Shown: positions 24,766 to 34,696 of the stretch, piece by piece | Layout: every line of letters starts with the position of its first letter | Numbering within the stretch: the stretch's first letter is position 1 | Assembly: GCF_005280195.1 (NCBI RefSeq) | Contig: NZ_SZPR01000003.1 | Location: 124,001-188,000 of the forward strand | Source: Streptomyces galbus | Lineage (GTDB): Bacteria; Actinomycetota; Actinomycetes; Streptomycetales; Streptomycetaceae | Direction of reading: 5' to 3' | DNA length: 64,000 nt | Program-made: the position numbers and the translations under genes | Notes under the pieces: model-generated | What the model was told of the DNA's origin: nothing | The model's input: the letters and a program-made list of their open reading frames with translations, nothing else | Database searches by the model: none

Positions 24766-26073
24766 CTATGTCCCTGGCTCGGGCGCGTCCAGGAACTCGC
24801 GGATCGCGAAGCCCGCGAGGGTGATCACCGCCGTCCACACCACGACGGCCGTGGTCGGGTAGCTCCAGGTGAACAGCACGACGGCCGCGATCAGCAGGAT
24901 GGCCGCGCCGATCCAGCGCTTGAAGCGGTGGACGAACCGTCCGACCGGGCCGAGCCGGAGCCCCGCCGAGGCGGCCACCTCGCGCAGGCCCCCGATGCCC
25001 CTGCGGCAGCCGGTCCGGGTGAACACGGCGATGCGGGACGGGCCGCAGAGGAAGGCGCCGGCGGCGGTGAAGAGGGCGACCGCGGCGAGCGCCCGCACAC
25101 CGGCCCGGAGGAACTTGACCAGCGCGTCGTACACGGAGCCCGCGGCCGCCTGGGACGTCCCGGGGGGCAGGTGGTCGAGGTAGACGTCGCGGGCCACGGT
25201 GAGGCCGATGCCGAGCACCAGCATGGCGACGAACACCGCCAGCGCCGTCCCGATCACCGCGTGGCGGCGGTTGAACGCCACGTACACCCCGGCGGCGGCG
25301 ATCAGCAGCGCGATGAGGGGCAGCCAGCCGCCGAGGATCTGCAGCACCCGCACGTAGGACCTGACCTTGCCGATGTCCTTCGACGCGAACACCACGAAGG
25401 TCGTGTGGACGGCCGGGATCTTCGAGGCGGCCGAGAAGCCGGCGTCGACGAGCTGGTTCTTGACGTCGGCGACGATCGGCCCCAGGTCGATGACGACCTG
25501 GTTGTCCTTCACCTCCACCGCGCCGTCGGACCGGCCCGTCAGGGCCTTGTCCAGCGCCGCGTGGGCCCTGCGGTTGCCGTTCACCCAGACGGTCTCGAAG
25601 GCGCTGCTGGTGACCACCCGCTCCACCGTGCTGTCGACCAGCTGCTTGAGCCCGTTGTCGATGGGGCCCTTCAGGTTGCCCAGCAGCTCGGTCAGCCGGG
25701 GCGGGACGCCCTGTTGGCCGGCCGCGTCCGTCAGCTCCTTGACCAGCGCGTCCACGTCGATCTGCGCGAGGACGGCGGTGGTGACGCGGTTGGTGACCGC
25801 CTTCTGCACATCGGGGTCGCTCGCCAGCGGTCCGACGGTGGCGACGTAGCGGTCGGTGTCCTGCACGATGCTGTTCGCCCACACCGCGACGACGGACAGC
25901 AGCGACAGCAGCGCGGCGAGCAGGATCAGCAGGACCGAGCCGAGCGAGCGGAACGGGTGGTGCCGCGATGCCCCGGGCGGGCCGGCGCTCTCCAGCGCGT
26001 GCACCCGCTCCCGCAGCGCCTCCAGCTCACCGCGCTCCTGGGCCGGGAGCCCGCCGCCACCGCTGTCGCTCAT
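24766..26073 (-). CDS. Integral membrane protein of unknown function
   Basis: This protein of about 435 residues has a cytoplasmic N terminus with a short coiled-coil element (QERGELEALRERVHALE) and a transmembrane helix (about 44-66). A large extracytoplasmic domain (67-205) contains several Asp/Val-rich segments and an ARVIVDLGPIV-like strand. At least five more helices follow. The alternation fits a membrane protein with one external domain. I do not recognise the family. The ATG at 26073 is preferred over the GTG two codons earlier, but no strong ribosome site decides it. Frame and hydrophobicity both support coding. Confidence 0.75.
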   Translation of the reverse strand: MSDSGGGGLPAQERGELEALRERVHALESAGPPGASRHHPFRSLGSVLLILLAALLSLLSVVAVWANSIVQDTDRYVATVGPLASDPDVQKAVTNRVTTAVLAQIDVDALVKELTDAAGQQGVPPRLTELLGNLKGPIDNGLKQLVDSTVERVVTSSAFETVWVNGNRRAHAALDKALTGRSDGAVEVKDNQVVIDLGPIVADVKNQLVDAGFSAASKIPAVHTTFVVFASKDIGKVRSYVRVLQILGGWLPLIALLIAAAGVYVAFNRRHAVIGTALAVFVAMLVLGIGLTVARDVYLDHLPPGTSQAAAGSVYDALVKFLRAGVRALAAVALFTAAGAFLCGPSRIAVFTRTGCRRGIGGLREVAASAGLRLGPVGRFVHRFKRWIGAAILLIAAVVLFTWSYPTTAVVVWTAVITLAGFAIREFLDAPEPGT

Positions 26074-26140
26074 GGTCACCAGCAGATGCGTGCGGAGCGC
26101 CGGGCGCGACCGGGGCGGGACCGGGCGGGTGACCGGCGTA

Positions 26141-26168
26141 CCGGGGTGAGCCGGGGTGACCGGGGTGA
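26141..26168. repeat. Direct repeats CCGGGGTGA x3 in divergent promoter gap
   Basis: Three copies of CCGGGGTGA start at 26141, 26151 and 26160. They lie in the 194-bp gap between the membrane protein gene and the divergent small gene. They could be binding sites for a regulator, or simple low-complexity sequence. Confidence 0.45.
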
Positions 26169-26267
26169 CCGTACGGAGGTGCGACCGGCGTGGCCCGGTG
26201 ATGCAATGGGGGGGACGTGACGCGGGGGGTGTCCCAGGGGGAAGCCGCGAGCACCAGAGGTGACGCC

Positions 26268-26711
26268 GTGAGCGACGCATTCGAAGAAGTGGGCCCGATC
26301 GACTACCTCGTCGTCGAGTTCCCCGGGAACCGGATGACCGGCGAGGGACTCCCCCTCCTCGTCGACCTGGTGGACCGCGGCCTCATCCGCGTCCTGGACC
26401 TGCAGTTCGTCCGCAAGGACGAGGACGGCACCGTGACCGGGCTGGAGATCGCCGACCTCGACGGCGACGGACGGCTCGACCTGGCCGTCTTCGAGGGCGC
26501 CTCGTCGGGGCTCCTGGGCCAGGACGACCTCGAGCAGGCGGCCGCCGCGCTGGAGCCCGGCACCTCCGCAGGCATCCTCATCTACGAGAACCGGTGGGCG
26601 GCGCCGTTCGCGGCCGCCCTGCGCCGCGGCGGGGCCCGGATGGTCGCCTCCGGACGCATCCCGGTGTCCGACCTCGTGGCCGCCCTGGACGCGGTCGAGG
26701 CCACGCAGTAG
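26268..26711 (+). CDS. DUF6325-like small protein
   Basis: This 147-residue soluble protein begins SDAFEEVGPIDYLVVEFPG. It contains DLVDRGLIRVLDLQFVRKDEDG and a closing segment with YENRWAAPFAAALRRGGARMVASG, a pattern I associate with the DUF6325/DUF1269-like group found beside SHOCT proteins in actinobacteria. The acidic DLDGDGRLDL segment (about 65-74) resembles a Ca-binding loop. The GTG at 26268 with AGAGGTG upstream is preferred to the ATG 51 bp earlier. It is followed after 58 bp by a SHOCT gene, probably in one transcript. Confidence 0.82.
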   Translation: MSDAFEEVGPIDYLVVEFPGNRMTGEGLPLLVDLVDRGLIRVLDLQFVRKDEDGTVTGLEIADLDGDGRLDLAVFEGASSGLLGQDDLEQAAAALEPGTSAGILIYENRWAAPFAAALRRGGARMVASGRIPVSDLVAALDAVEATQ

Positions 26712-26769
26712 GCACAGCGCTCGCGAGGGCGTTCAGGTTCGTCAGGTTCAGGGCAGAAGGGACACAGCC

Positions 26770-27066
26770 ATGCCAGGTCTCCTCCGCGGGGTCGCGCGGA
26801 CCGCCATCGTCGCCGGGACCGCGACCGCCGTCTCCAACCGGGTGTCACGCCGGCAGCAGGGGCGGTGGGCGGCGCAGCAGGGCTACGAAGCGCCCCCGGC
26901 GCAACCGGCGTACCAGGCCGAGCCGCCCGCGGCTCCGGCGCCTCCGGCCGCCCCCGACATGACCAGCAAGATCGATCAGCTCAAGCAGCTCGGCGATCTC
27001 AAGGCGCAGGGCGTGCTCACCCAGGCCGAGTTCGAGGAGCAGAAGCGGGTGATCCTCGGCTCCTGA
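26770..27066 (+). CDS. SHOCT-domain small protein
   Basis: This 98-residue protein has an N-terminal hydrophobic stretch (about 5-20), then a basic/Gln-rich part and a Pro/Ala-rich linker (36-63). It ends with a short SHOCT helix pair (66-98, KIDQLKQLGDLKAQGVLTQ, then EFEEQKRVIL). SHOCT domains are short oligomerisation or targeting modules. The partner is probably the product of the gene 58 bp upstream, which usually accompanies it. Confidence 0.85.
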   Translation: MPGLLRGVARTAIVAGTATAVSNRVSRRQQGRWAAQQGYEAPPAQPAYQAEPPAAPAPPAAPDMTSKIDQLKQLGDLKAQGVLTQAEFEEQKRVILGS

Positions 27067-27128
27067 CCGCGTGCGGTTGTACCGTCTGCACGAGTTGACG
27101 GCGTACGGGTACGGGGGAGGCGGTCGGG

Positions 27129-28529
27129 ATGACCGGGTCCGGGGTGCGGTTGCCGCACGTGCGGGGGTTCGCGCGGTGGCCGGTCGAGGGGGGCTCGCCC
27201 AAGGAGGAGGGCAAGGCCCTGCGGCGCCGTGTGCCGCGCGGGGCGCACGCCGGGTTCGACCCGGACCCGGGCCGCCCGGACGCGGTGGCCGCGGTGGAGG
27301 AGTCCAACCGGGGCCGCATACCGGAGCTGACGCCGATACGGGTGGGGCGGATGGCGGCTTCGCCCTTCGCCTTCCTGCGCGGCTCGGCGGGCCTCATGGC
27401 CCACGACCTCGCCCGCACCCCGGTGACCGGGGTCGGCGCGCAGATCTGCGGTGACGCCCACGCGGGGAACTTCGGCCTGTACGGCGACGCGCGCGGCGGC
27501 CTGGTGATCGACCTCAACGACTTCGACGAGACGGTCGACGGACCCTGGGAGTGGGACCTCAAGCGCCTGGCCGCGTCGCTGGTGCTGGCGGGCCGCGAGG
27601 CCGGCGCCGACGAGGACACCTGCCGGGCCGCGGCCCACGACGCCGCGGGCGCCTACCGCCGCACGATGCGCCTGCTGGCCCGGCTGCCCGTGCTCGACGC
27701 GTGGAACGCCATCGCCGACGAGGAACTGGTCTCCCACACCGACGCGCACGACCTGCTGGGCACGCTCGACCGGGTCTCGGAGAAGGCGCGCGCCAACACC
27801 AGCGGGCGGTTCGCCGCGCGGTCGACCGAGCCCACCGAGGACGGCGGCCGGCGCTTCGTGGACGCGGCGCCGGTGCTGCGCCGGGTCCCGCACGCGGAGG
27901 CGGTGGCGGTCAGCGCGGCGCTGGAGGACTACCTGGCGACCCTGCCGGAGGACCGCCACCCGCTGCTGTCCCGGCACGCCGTGCACGACGTCGCCTTCCG
28001 CATCGTCGGCACGGGCAGCGTGGGCACCCGCTCCTACGTCGTGCTGCTCCTGGACCACCGCGGCGAGCCGCTGGTCCTCCAGGTGAAGGAGGCCCGCCCG
28101 TCGGCGCTGGTGCCGCACCTGCGCACGGCCGGCTTCGAGGTGCCCCCCGTCGAGCACGAGGGCCGCCGGGTGGTGCTGGGCCAGAAGCGCATGCAGGTGG
28201 TCAGCGACGTGCTGCTGGGCTGGACGACCGTCGACGGGCGCCCCTACCAGGTGCGGCAGTTCCGCAACCGCAAGGGCAGCGTCGACCCGGCCGCCCTCGC
28301 CGCCGACCAGATCGACGACTACGGCCGCATGACCGGCGCCCTCCTGGCCCGCGCCCACTCCCACAGCGCGGACCCCCGGCTGATCTCCGGGTACTGCGGG
28401 AAGAACGAGGAACTGGACGAGGCCGTCGCCGCCTTCGCCGTCGCCTACGCCGACCGCACGGAAGCGGACCACGCGGACCTGCTGGCGGCGGTGCGGTCGG
28501 GGAGGGTCGCGGCGGAGACGGGGGTGTGA
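27129..28529 (+). CDS. DUF2252 family protein (copy 2)
   Basis: This 466-residue paralogue of the 19624-21042 protein has the same blocks: RMAASPFAFLRGSAGLM, ICGDAHAGNFGLYG, VIDLNDFDETVDGPWEWD, VGTGSVGTRSYV and GQKRMQVVSDVLLGW. The C-terminal portion is clearly alignable and ends similarly (LLAAVRSGRVAAETG against ALLDAVRTGRVAAEAA). The fold is kinase-like but the function is unknown. The ATG at 27129 has GGGAGG nine bases upstream. It is transcribed in the same direction as the J-domain-like gene. Confidence 0.88.
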   Translation: MTGSGVRLPHVRGFARWPVEGGSPKEEGKALRRRVPRGAHAGFDPDPGRPDAVAAVEESNRGRIPELTPIRVGRMAASPFAFLRGSAGLMAHDLARTPVTGVGAQICGDAHAGNFGLYGDARGGLVIDLNDFDETVDGPWEWDLKRLAASLVLAGREAGADEDTCRAAAHDAAGAYRRTMRLLARLPVLDAWNAIADEELVSHTDAHDLLGTLDRVSEKARANTSGRFAARSTEPTEDGGRRFVDAAPVLRRVPHAEAVAVSAALEDYLATLPEDRHPLLSRHAVHDVAFRIVGTGSVGTRSYVVLLLDHRGEPLVLQVKEARPSALVPHLRTAGFEVPPVEHEGRRVVLGQKRMQVVSDVLLGWTTVDGRPYQVRQFRNRKGSVDPAALAADQIDDYGRMTGALLARAHSHSADPRLISGYCGKNEELDEAVAAFAVAYADRTEADHADLLAAVRSGRVAAETGV

Positions 28530-28669
28530 CGAGGGGGTGCCGGGGGGCGGTGCCAGGGGTGGGACGACGGTGTGCCAGGGCCGGCGCCGGGGGTGGCGCC
28601 GGTGCGGCCGGATCGGCCGTGTCCCCGGCGTCCCCCGGGGGCCCGTCGGGCGTGGCCTACGCTGGTCGG

Positions 28670-29467
28670 GTGACGACCCCCGAAGCTGAGCAGGCGCGGC
28701 CCGAGGAGCGGCTGGAGCGGGCCGTGCGCGCCGCCGAGCAGGCGCTGATCGAGTTCGAGATCGCCGTGGAGACCTTCCGCGTCGAGGTGGAGAATTTCTC
28801 CCGGCTGCACCACCAGAAACTGGGCCCGATGTACGCCCGGATCGACGAGCTGGACGCCCTGATCGCCGAGGCGCGGGCCGCCCGCACCGGCGACCCCGAG
28901 GACCGGCGCCTGGCCGAGGAGGCGCGGGCGCGGGTGCTGCCCATGCCGGGGGTCGAGGAGCTGTTCCACGGCTGGATGGACGGCGACGGCCTGTTCCCGG
29001 AGGCCGCCGCGATGCTCACCGACCAGTCGGTGCGGCCCCCGGAGCGGGTGCGCCCCAGCGACGAGGCCCGCAGGCTCTACCGCGACCTGGCCCGCAAGGC
29101 CCACCCCGACCTCGCCCGCGAGGAGGACGACCGCAAGCGGCGCGAGGAGTTCCTCACCCGCGTCAACGCCGCCTACGCCCGCGGTGACGAGGCCCTGCTG
29201 CGCGAGCTGGCCGAGGAGTGGGCGGCCGGTCCGGTGCCGCCGCAGGACCGGCCCGGCCGCAGCGAGGAGCTGTACGCCCGCCTGGAGTGGCTGGCCCGGC
29301 GCAAGGAGATGCTGACCCAGGTCGCCAGTGAGCTGGAGGGCAGCCCGATCGGCTCGATGCTCCGGCTGGCTCCCGACGACCCCGACGGCCTCCTGGACGA
29401 GATCGCCGAGAAGCTGCTCGCCGACGTGGCGGCCCGCGAGGCGGAACTGGCCGGGCTGCTGGGCTGA
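28670..29467 (+). CDS. J-domain-like protein with N-terminal coiled coil
   Basis: This 265-residue soluble protein has residues 5-75 mostly helical (coiled-coil type, Glu/Arg/Ala-rich) and a Met/Pro-rich linker. A J-domain-like unit lies around 128-180, with RRLYRDLARKAHPDLA bearing the HPD tripeptide (145-147), then VNAAYARGDEALLREL. A second helical region (185-262) follows. HPD contacts DnaK in true J-proteins, so an Hsp70 co-chaperone role is inferred. GTG at 28670 is the first start after a GC-rich gap with no clear promoter. Confidence 0.82.
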   Translation: MTTPEAEQARPEERLERAVRAAEQALIEFEIAVETFRVEVENFSRLHHQKLGPMYARIDELDALIAEARAARTGDPEDRRLAEEARARVLPMPGVEELFHGWMDGDGLFPEAAAMLTDQSVRPPERVRPSDEARRLYRDLARKAHPDLAREEDDRKRREEFLTRVNAAYARGDEALLRELAEEWAAGPVPPQDRPGRSEELYARLEWLARRKEMLTQVASELEGSPIGSMLRLAPDDPDGLLDEIAEKLLADVAAREAELAGLLG

Positions 29468-29533
29468 GCCCGTCGGGTGCCGGGATCCGTGGGGCCGGTG
29501 GGGACCGCCGTCGCGTCGGGTAGCGTCGGACGC

Positions 29534-29881
29534 ATGAGTTTCGGAGCTGGTGTGCCCACGGTCGAGGTCGGGGACCTCAAGGACGGCGACTTCCTGCTGG
29601 ACGTCCGCGAGGACGACGAGTGGCAGGCGGGACACGCCGCCGGTGCCCTGCACATCCCCATCAGCGAGTTCGTCGCCCGCTACGGCGAGCTGACCGAGGC
29701 CGCCCCGCAGGACGGCCGGGTCAACGTGATCTGCCGCTCCGGCGGCCGGTCCGCCCAGGTCACGATGTACCTGGTGCAGCAGGGCATCGACGCCGTGAAC
29801 GTCGCCGGCGGCATGCAGCACTGGGAGGCCGCCGGCCGCCCCGTGGTCACGGACGCGGGCGGACCGGGCTTCGTCGTCTGA
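29534..29881 (+). CDS. Rhodanese-domain protein
   Basis: This 115-residue single-domain rhodanese has VREDDEWQAGHAAGALHIP (CH2A-type motif) and the active-site loop ICRSGGRSAQV, with nucleophile C67. It probably transfers sulfane sulfur or handles persulfides in the cytoplasm. The start at 29534 matches the family N terminus. It converges with the paaABCDE operon, and only 49 bp separate the two stop codons. Nothing ties it to that pathway. Confidence 0.9.
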   Translation: MSFGAGVPTVEVGDLKDGDFLLDVREDDEWQAGHAAGALHIPISEFVARYGELTEAAPQDGRVNVICRSGGRSAQVTMYLVQQGIDAVNVAGGMQHWEAAGRPVVTDAGGPGFVV

Positions 29882-29930
29882 GCCGCCCCTGCCCGTACCT
29901 GCTGGCGTGCCGGCGTGCCGGTCTACCGGT

Positions 29931-30992
29931 CTACCGGTCGAAGTCCAGCTCCACGGCCTCCGTCACCGGGTGCGACTGGCACGCGAGCACGTACCCGGCG
30001 TCGGTCTCCTCCGGTTCCAGGGCGAAGTTGCGGTCCATGCGGACCTCGCCGGAGACCAGGAAGGCCCGGCAGGTGCCGCACACCCCGCCCTTGCAGGCGT
30101 AGGGCGCGTCGGGCCGGTTGCGCAGCACCGTCTCCAGCAGGGACTCGCCCTCCTGGACCGGCCAGGTGCCGCCGCGGCCGTCGAGGCGTGCGGTGACCGT
30201 GCTGTGCGCGGGCGCCGCGGTGGTGACCGCGGGGGCGACCGGGTCCACGTGGAAGATCTCCTCGTGGATCCGCGCCCGCGGCACCCCGAGGTCCCGCAGG
30301 GCCCGCTCGGCGCCCTGCACCAGCCCGTACGGCCCGCACAGGAACCAGCCCGCCACCGCCTCCACCGGCACGAGCGCCGGCAGCAGCCCCGTCAGCCGCT
30401 CCCGGTCCAGCCGCCCGGACGGCAGCCCCGCCTGCTGCTCCTCCCGCGACAGCACGGTGACCAGCTGGAACCGCTGCGGATACCGGTCCTTGAGGTCGGC
30501 CACCTCCTCCAGGAACATCGTCGAGGCCGCCGTGCGGTCGCCGCGCACCAGGCAGAACCGCGCCCGCGGCTCCCGCTCCAGCAGCGTCGAGACGATCGAC
30601 AGGACCGGGGTGATGCCGCTGCCGCCGACGACCGCCGCGTACAGCCCGGGAGCCGGTTCGAGGGTGAAGCGCCCGGCCGGCGTCATGACCTCGACCTCGT
30701 CGCCGACCTGCATCTCCTTCAGCGCAAACGTCGAGAAGGCCCCGCCCTCGACCAGCCGCACCCCGACCCGCAGCGTGCGCGGTCCCGCCTCGCCGGGGGC
30801 CGGCGCGGGGGAGCAGATCGAGTACGTCCGCCGCACCTCGACGCCGTCGGCCACGCGCCGCAGGGCGAGGTGCTGGCCGGGCGCGTGCCGGAACTCCGGC
30901 CGCAGCTCCTCGGGCACCTCGAAGGTGAGGGCGACGGAGTCGTCGGTGAGCCGCTCCACCGCGGCCACCGGGAGCGTGTGGAAGCGGGCCAT
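29931..30992 (-). CDS. paaE: Phenylacetyl-CoA epoxidase reductase subunit PaaE
   Basis: This 353-residue oxidoreductase feeds electrons from NADPH to the PaaABC(D) monooxygenase that epoxidises the ring of phenylacetyl-CoA. The FAD domain contains RRTYSIC, and the NAD(P) domain GGSGITPVLSIVSTLL. The C-terminal plant-type [2Fe-2S] domain has CKGGVCGTC and a final LACQ cysteine, all four ligands present. ATG at 30992 abuts the paaD stop (TGATG overlap). It is the last gene of the coupled paaABCDE run. Confidence 0.95.
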   Translation of the reverse strand: MARFHTLPVAAVERLTDDSVALTFEVPEELRPEFRHAPGQHLALRRVADGVEVRRTYSICSPAPAPGEAGPRTLRVGVRLVEGGAFSTFALKEMQVGDEVEVMTPAGRFTLEPAPGLYAAVVGGSGITPVLSIVSTLLEREPRARFCLVRGDRTAASTMFLEEVADLKDRYPQRFQLVTVLSREEQQAGLPSGRLDRERLTGLLPALVPVEAVAGWFLCGPYGLVQGAERALRDLGVPRARIHEEIFHVDPVAPAVTTAAPAHSTVTARLDGRGGTWPVQEGESLLETVLRNRPDAPYACKGGVCGTCRAFLVSGEVRMDRNFALEPEETDAGYVLACQSHPVTEAVELDFDR

Positions 30993-31585
30993 CACAGCTC
31001 CTTGAAGTGGTCGAAGGGTTCGCGGCAGGCCAGGCAGCGGCGCAGCGCCTTGCACGCGGTGGAGGAGAACCGGCTGAGCAGCTCGGTGTCGCCGGAGCCG
31101 CAGTGCGGGCAGCGCACCGGCTCCAGCGGCTCGGCGGCGGTGCCGGTGCCGCCGCCGGTGCCGGCCCGGGTGCGGGTCGCGCCCAGGGTCACGGGGACCG
31201 GTCCGGACGCGGACCGGGTACGCGGGGGCGCGATGCCGAACTCCCGCAGCTTGCGGCGCCCTTCGGCCGAGATGTCGTCCGTGGACCAGGCGGGCGCGAG
31301 CACGGTGCGCACGGTCACCTCGCGCACCCCGTGGGCGCGCAGGACGCGCTCGATGTCCACCGACATCGCCTCGATCGCGGGGCAGCCGGTGTAGGTCGGG
31401 GTGAGCTCGACCTCGACGGCGTCCGCGTCCGTCCCGCGCACGTGCACCGCGCGCACCACGCCCAGTTCGCGCAGGGTGAGCACGGGCAGCTCGGGGTCGG
31501 GCACCGAGCCGGCGACCTCCAGCAGCTCGGCCTCCAGCGTGCGCGCCTCGAGCAGTCGGGCTTCCAGCGGGGTGGGGGTCACCAT
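30992..31585 (-). CDS. paaD: Phenylacetyl-CoA epoxidase assembly subunit PaaD
   Basis: This 197-residue protein has an N-terminal MIP18/DUF59 domain (about 15-110, with VPDPELPVLTLRELGVV and TPTYTGCPAIEAM) that is associated with iron-sulfur assembly. A C-terminal zinc-finger-like part follows (CPHCGS, then CLAC). PaaD is thought to mature the PaaE or PaaA metal centres. The start is ATG-GTG: the GTG would overlap the paaC stop by 4 bp, the ATG by 7 bp. Either is possible. Confidence 0.93.
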   Translation of the reverse strand: MVTPTPLEARLLEARTLEAELLEVAGSVPDPELPVLTLRELGVVRAVHVRGTDADAVEVELTPTYTGCPAIEAMSVDIERVLRAHGVREVTVRTVLAPAWSTDDISAEGRRKLREFGIAPPRTRSASGPVPVTLGATRTRAGTGGGTGTAAEPLEPVRCPHCGSGDTELLSRFSSTACKALRRCLACREPFDHFKEL

Positions 31586-32310
31586 GACGCCCCCGGGTGG
31601 CTGCGGTGCAGGTGCTGCATCTCGGCCAGCATCCGGCCGAACGGCTCGGTGTGCAGGCCCTGCCGGCCCGCGCCCGCCGTCCACGCCCCCGACCGGGGGC
31701 CCTCGGGCACGTCGAGGGTGGACCGGCGCAGGACGTCCTCGACGGACGCCAGCCACTCGGCCTCCAGGGCCCCGCCGTCGACGTCCACCCCCTCCACCGG
31801 CTGGAACATCTCCCCGGTGAACCGCCACAGGGCCGCGCAGGCCCGGTTCATCCGGGTGTGGCTCTCCTCGGTGCCGTCCCCGAGGCGCAGGGTCCACTGC
31901 TCGGCGTGGTCGCGGTGGTAGGCGGTCTCCTTCACGGCCTTCGCGGCGAGCGGCGCGAACGGGCCGTCCCCGGCGGCGAGCCGGGCGTACAGCAGGTGCT
32001 GGTAGGTGGAGAAGTAGAGCTGGCGGGCGATGGTGTGGGCGAAGTCGCCGTTGGGCTGTTCGACGAGCTGGAGGTTGCGGAAGGCGCGCTCCTCGCGCAG
32101 GTAGGCGAGCTGGTCCTCGTCGCCGGCCATTGACAGCAGGACCCGGGCCTGGCCCAGCAGGTCCAGCGCGATGTTGGCGAGCGCGACCTCCTCCTCCAGG
32201 ACGGGCGCGTGGCCCATCCACTCCCCCAGCCGGTGGGAGAGCACCAGGGCGTCGTCGCCGAGGGCGAGCGCGGCGGACGCGGTGGGCGTGTCGGTCGACG
32301 GCGCGGTCAC
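31579..32310 (-). CDS. paaC: Phenylacetyl-CoA epoxidase subunit PaaC
   Basis: This 243-residue non-catalytic scaffold subunit has a ferritin-like fold and pairs with PaaA. Conserved segments include LSHRLGEWMGHAPVLEEE, VALANIALDLLGQARVLL, LVEQPNGDFAHTIARQL and KAVKETAYHRDHAEQW. GTG at 32310 overlaps the paaB stop as GTGA, so translation is coupled. The C terminus ends MQHLHRSHPGASW. Confidence 0.95.
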   Translation of the reverse strand: MTAPSTDTPTASAALALGDDALVLSHRLGEWMGHAPVLEEEVALANIALDLLGQARVLLSMAGDEDQLAYLREERAFRNLQLVEQPNGDFAHTIARQLYFSTYQHLLYARLAAGDGPFAPLAAKAVKETAYHRDHAEQWTLRLGDGTEESHTRMNRACAALWRFTGEMFQPVEGVDVDGGALEAEWLASVEDVLRRSTLDVPEGPRSGAWTAGAGRQGLHTEPFGRMLAEMQHLHRSHPGASW

Positions 32311-32590
32311 AGGTGCTGCACCCCTTCCGGGATCTCGTAGAAGGTGGGGTGCCGGTAGGGCTTGTCGGCGGCCGGCTCGAAGAACGGGTCCTTCTCGTCG
32401 GGCGAGGACGCGGTGATCGCCGCCGACGGCACGACCCAGAGGGACACGCCCTCGCCGCGCCGGGTGTACAGGTCGCGCGCGTTGCGCAGGGCCAGCTCGG
32501 CGTCCGGCGCGTGCAGGCTGCCGGCGTGGGTGTGGGACAGTCCGCGGCGCGAGCGGACGAAGACCTCCCACAGGGGCCAGTCGGTGGTGG

Positions 32591-32594
<4 letters not shown>
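32307..32594 (-). CDS. paaB: Phenylacetyl-CoA epoxidase subunit PaaB
   Basis: This 95-residue small subunit matches the family length. It contains [20 protein letters not shown] and [18 protein letters not shown]. PaaB bridges PaaA-PaaC heterodimers in the epoxidase complex. It overlaps paaA upstream (ATGA) and paaC downstream (GTGA). Confidence 0.96.
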
Positions 32595-33607
<1,013 letters not shown>

Positions 33608-33690
33608 GCGGTCCCCCTCGACCTCGGTGTCTGGTGTTCGGCTGCGCGTCCGGTCGTCCGGCTTCCACCGGTCTGCGGGACCGGCTCCCG

Positions 33691-33704
33691 ACCGATCGTT
33701 CGGT
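33691..33704 (-). promoter_or_regulatory. Predicted PaaR operator upstream of paaA
   Basis: On the minus strand this reads ACCGAACGATCGGT, matching the core ACCG-NN-CG-NN-CGGT reported for the TetR repressor PaaR of corynebacteria. The extended sequence (CGAACCGAACGATCGGTCGG) is almost identical to the site at 38579. A TetR gene is at 40160. Confidence 0.72.
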
Positions 33705-33898
33705 TCGTGCGATTCCATGGTGGGATGCCCGTCGTAAGGTGTCAACCGCTGTGGATGACCGACGTGGCTGCGCCGGGCGCCGGGGCTGAGTACCTTTCCG
33801 TGGGACCGCCGCGCTACGGCCGTCCGGGTGACTCCGGGCGGGGCGGTCGCAGCGACGGGCGGGAAGCGGACGGCGGGGACATAGGGGAACGGGGCGGA

Positions 33899-34696
33899 AT
33901 GAACACGCACGACGGAGGCGCCGACGCCCCGGAGGCAGGGGAAGCCGAGCGGTCCGAGCGGTCCGAGCGGTCCGGGGGTGCCCAGGCGGTGGCCGAGACG
34001 CCCGGTGCGCCGGAGACGTCGCAGCCGCCGCCCCCCGCCGGCGAGCCGCGCACCGGCCTGGCCGCCCTCTCCCCCCGCTACCGGATCGGGGCCGCCGTGG
34101 CCGTCGCGGTCGTCGCCGTCGCCGTGTGCGTGCACCTCGGGATGGTGTTCCTGCACATCGCGCCGTCGAACACGGTGACCAAGGCGCACGGCAAGGCGAT
34201 CGACGACTGGATCTACCCGGAGTTCGAGCAGAACTGGAAGCTGTTCGCGCCGAACCCGCTCCAGCAGAACGTCGCCGTGCAGGTACGCGCGCAGGTGCGG
34301 ACGGCCGACGGCGGTTCGCGCGAGACCGGCTGGTACGACCTGTCCGCGCAGGACGGCCGGGCCATCGACGGCAACCTGCTGCCGAGCCACACGCAGCAGA
34401 ACGAGCTGCGCCGCGCCTGGGACTTCTTCACCGCCACGCACGACAACGGCAACCGCGCCGCGGGCGTGCGCGGCACGCTGTCGGAGACGTACCTGCGCCG
34501 GATCGTGGTGCTGCGCCTGGAGCGGGGCGGCGCGGCCGGTGCCGGCGGCGCGGTCGAGCGGGTACAGGTCCGCTCCCGCACCACCAACGTGGCGGCGCCG
34601 TCCTGGAGCCGGGAGAAGGTCTCGACCGACCCGTCCTACCGGGTCCTGCCGTGGTGGAGCGTGTCCGGCGACGAGGCCCGCGGAGGGGTGCAGTGA
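33899..34696 (+). CDS. DUF5819 family membrane protein (SdpA-like partner of HTTM protein)
   Basis: This 265-residue protein has an acidic and Pro-rich N terminus, including three Glu-Arg-Ser repeats encoded by tandem GAGCGGTCC units. One transmembrane helix follows (about 63-87), then an external domain with [19 protein letters not shown] (107-125) and conserved segments to the end. The ATG at 33899 has GGGGCGG upstream. The next gene, an HTTM membrane protein, overlaps it by GTGA. This pairing resembles Bacillus SdpA-SdpB, which mature the toxin SdpC, though no toxin gene is seen here. The function is unknown. Confidence 0.82.
   Translation: MNTHDGGADAPEAGEAERSERSERSGGAQAVAETPGAPETSQPPPPAGEPRTGLAALSPRYRIGAAVAVAVVAVAVCVHLGMVFLHIAPSNTVTKAHGKAIDDWIYPEFEQNWKLFAPNPLQQNVAVQVRAQVRTADGGSRETGWYDLSAQDGRAIDGNLLPSHTQQNELRRAWDFFTATHDNGNRAAGVRGTLSETYLRRIVVLRLERGGAAGAGGAVERVQVRSRTTNVAAPSWSREKVSTDPSYRVLPWWSVSGDEARGGVQ

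Noticed and set aside
33750..33758. Possible DnaA box (TCATCCACA, minus strand) upstream of paaA
   Set aside because: It is a single weak variant box with no neighbours, so I did not list it as a feature.
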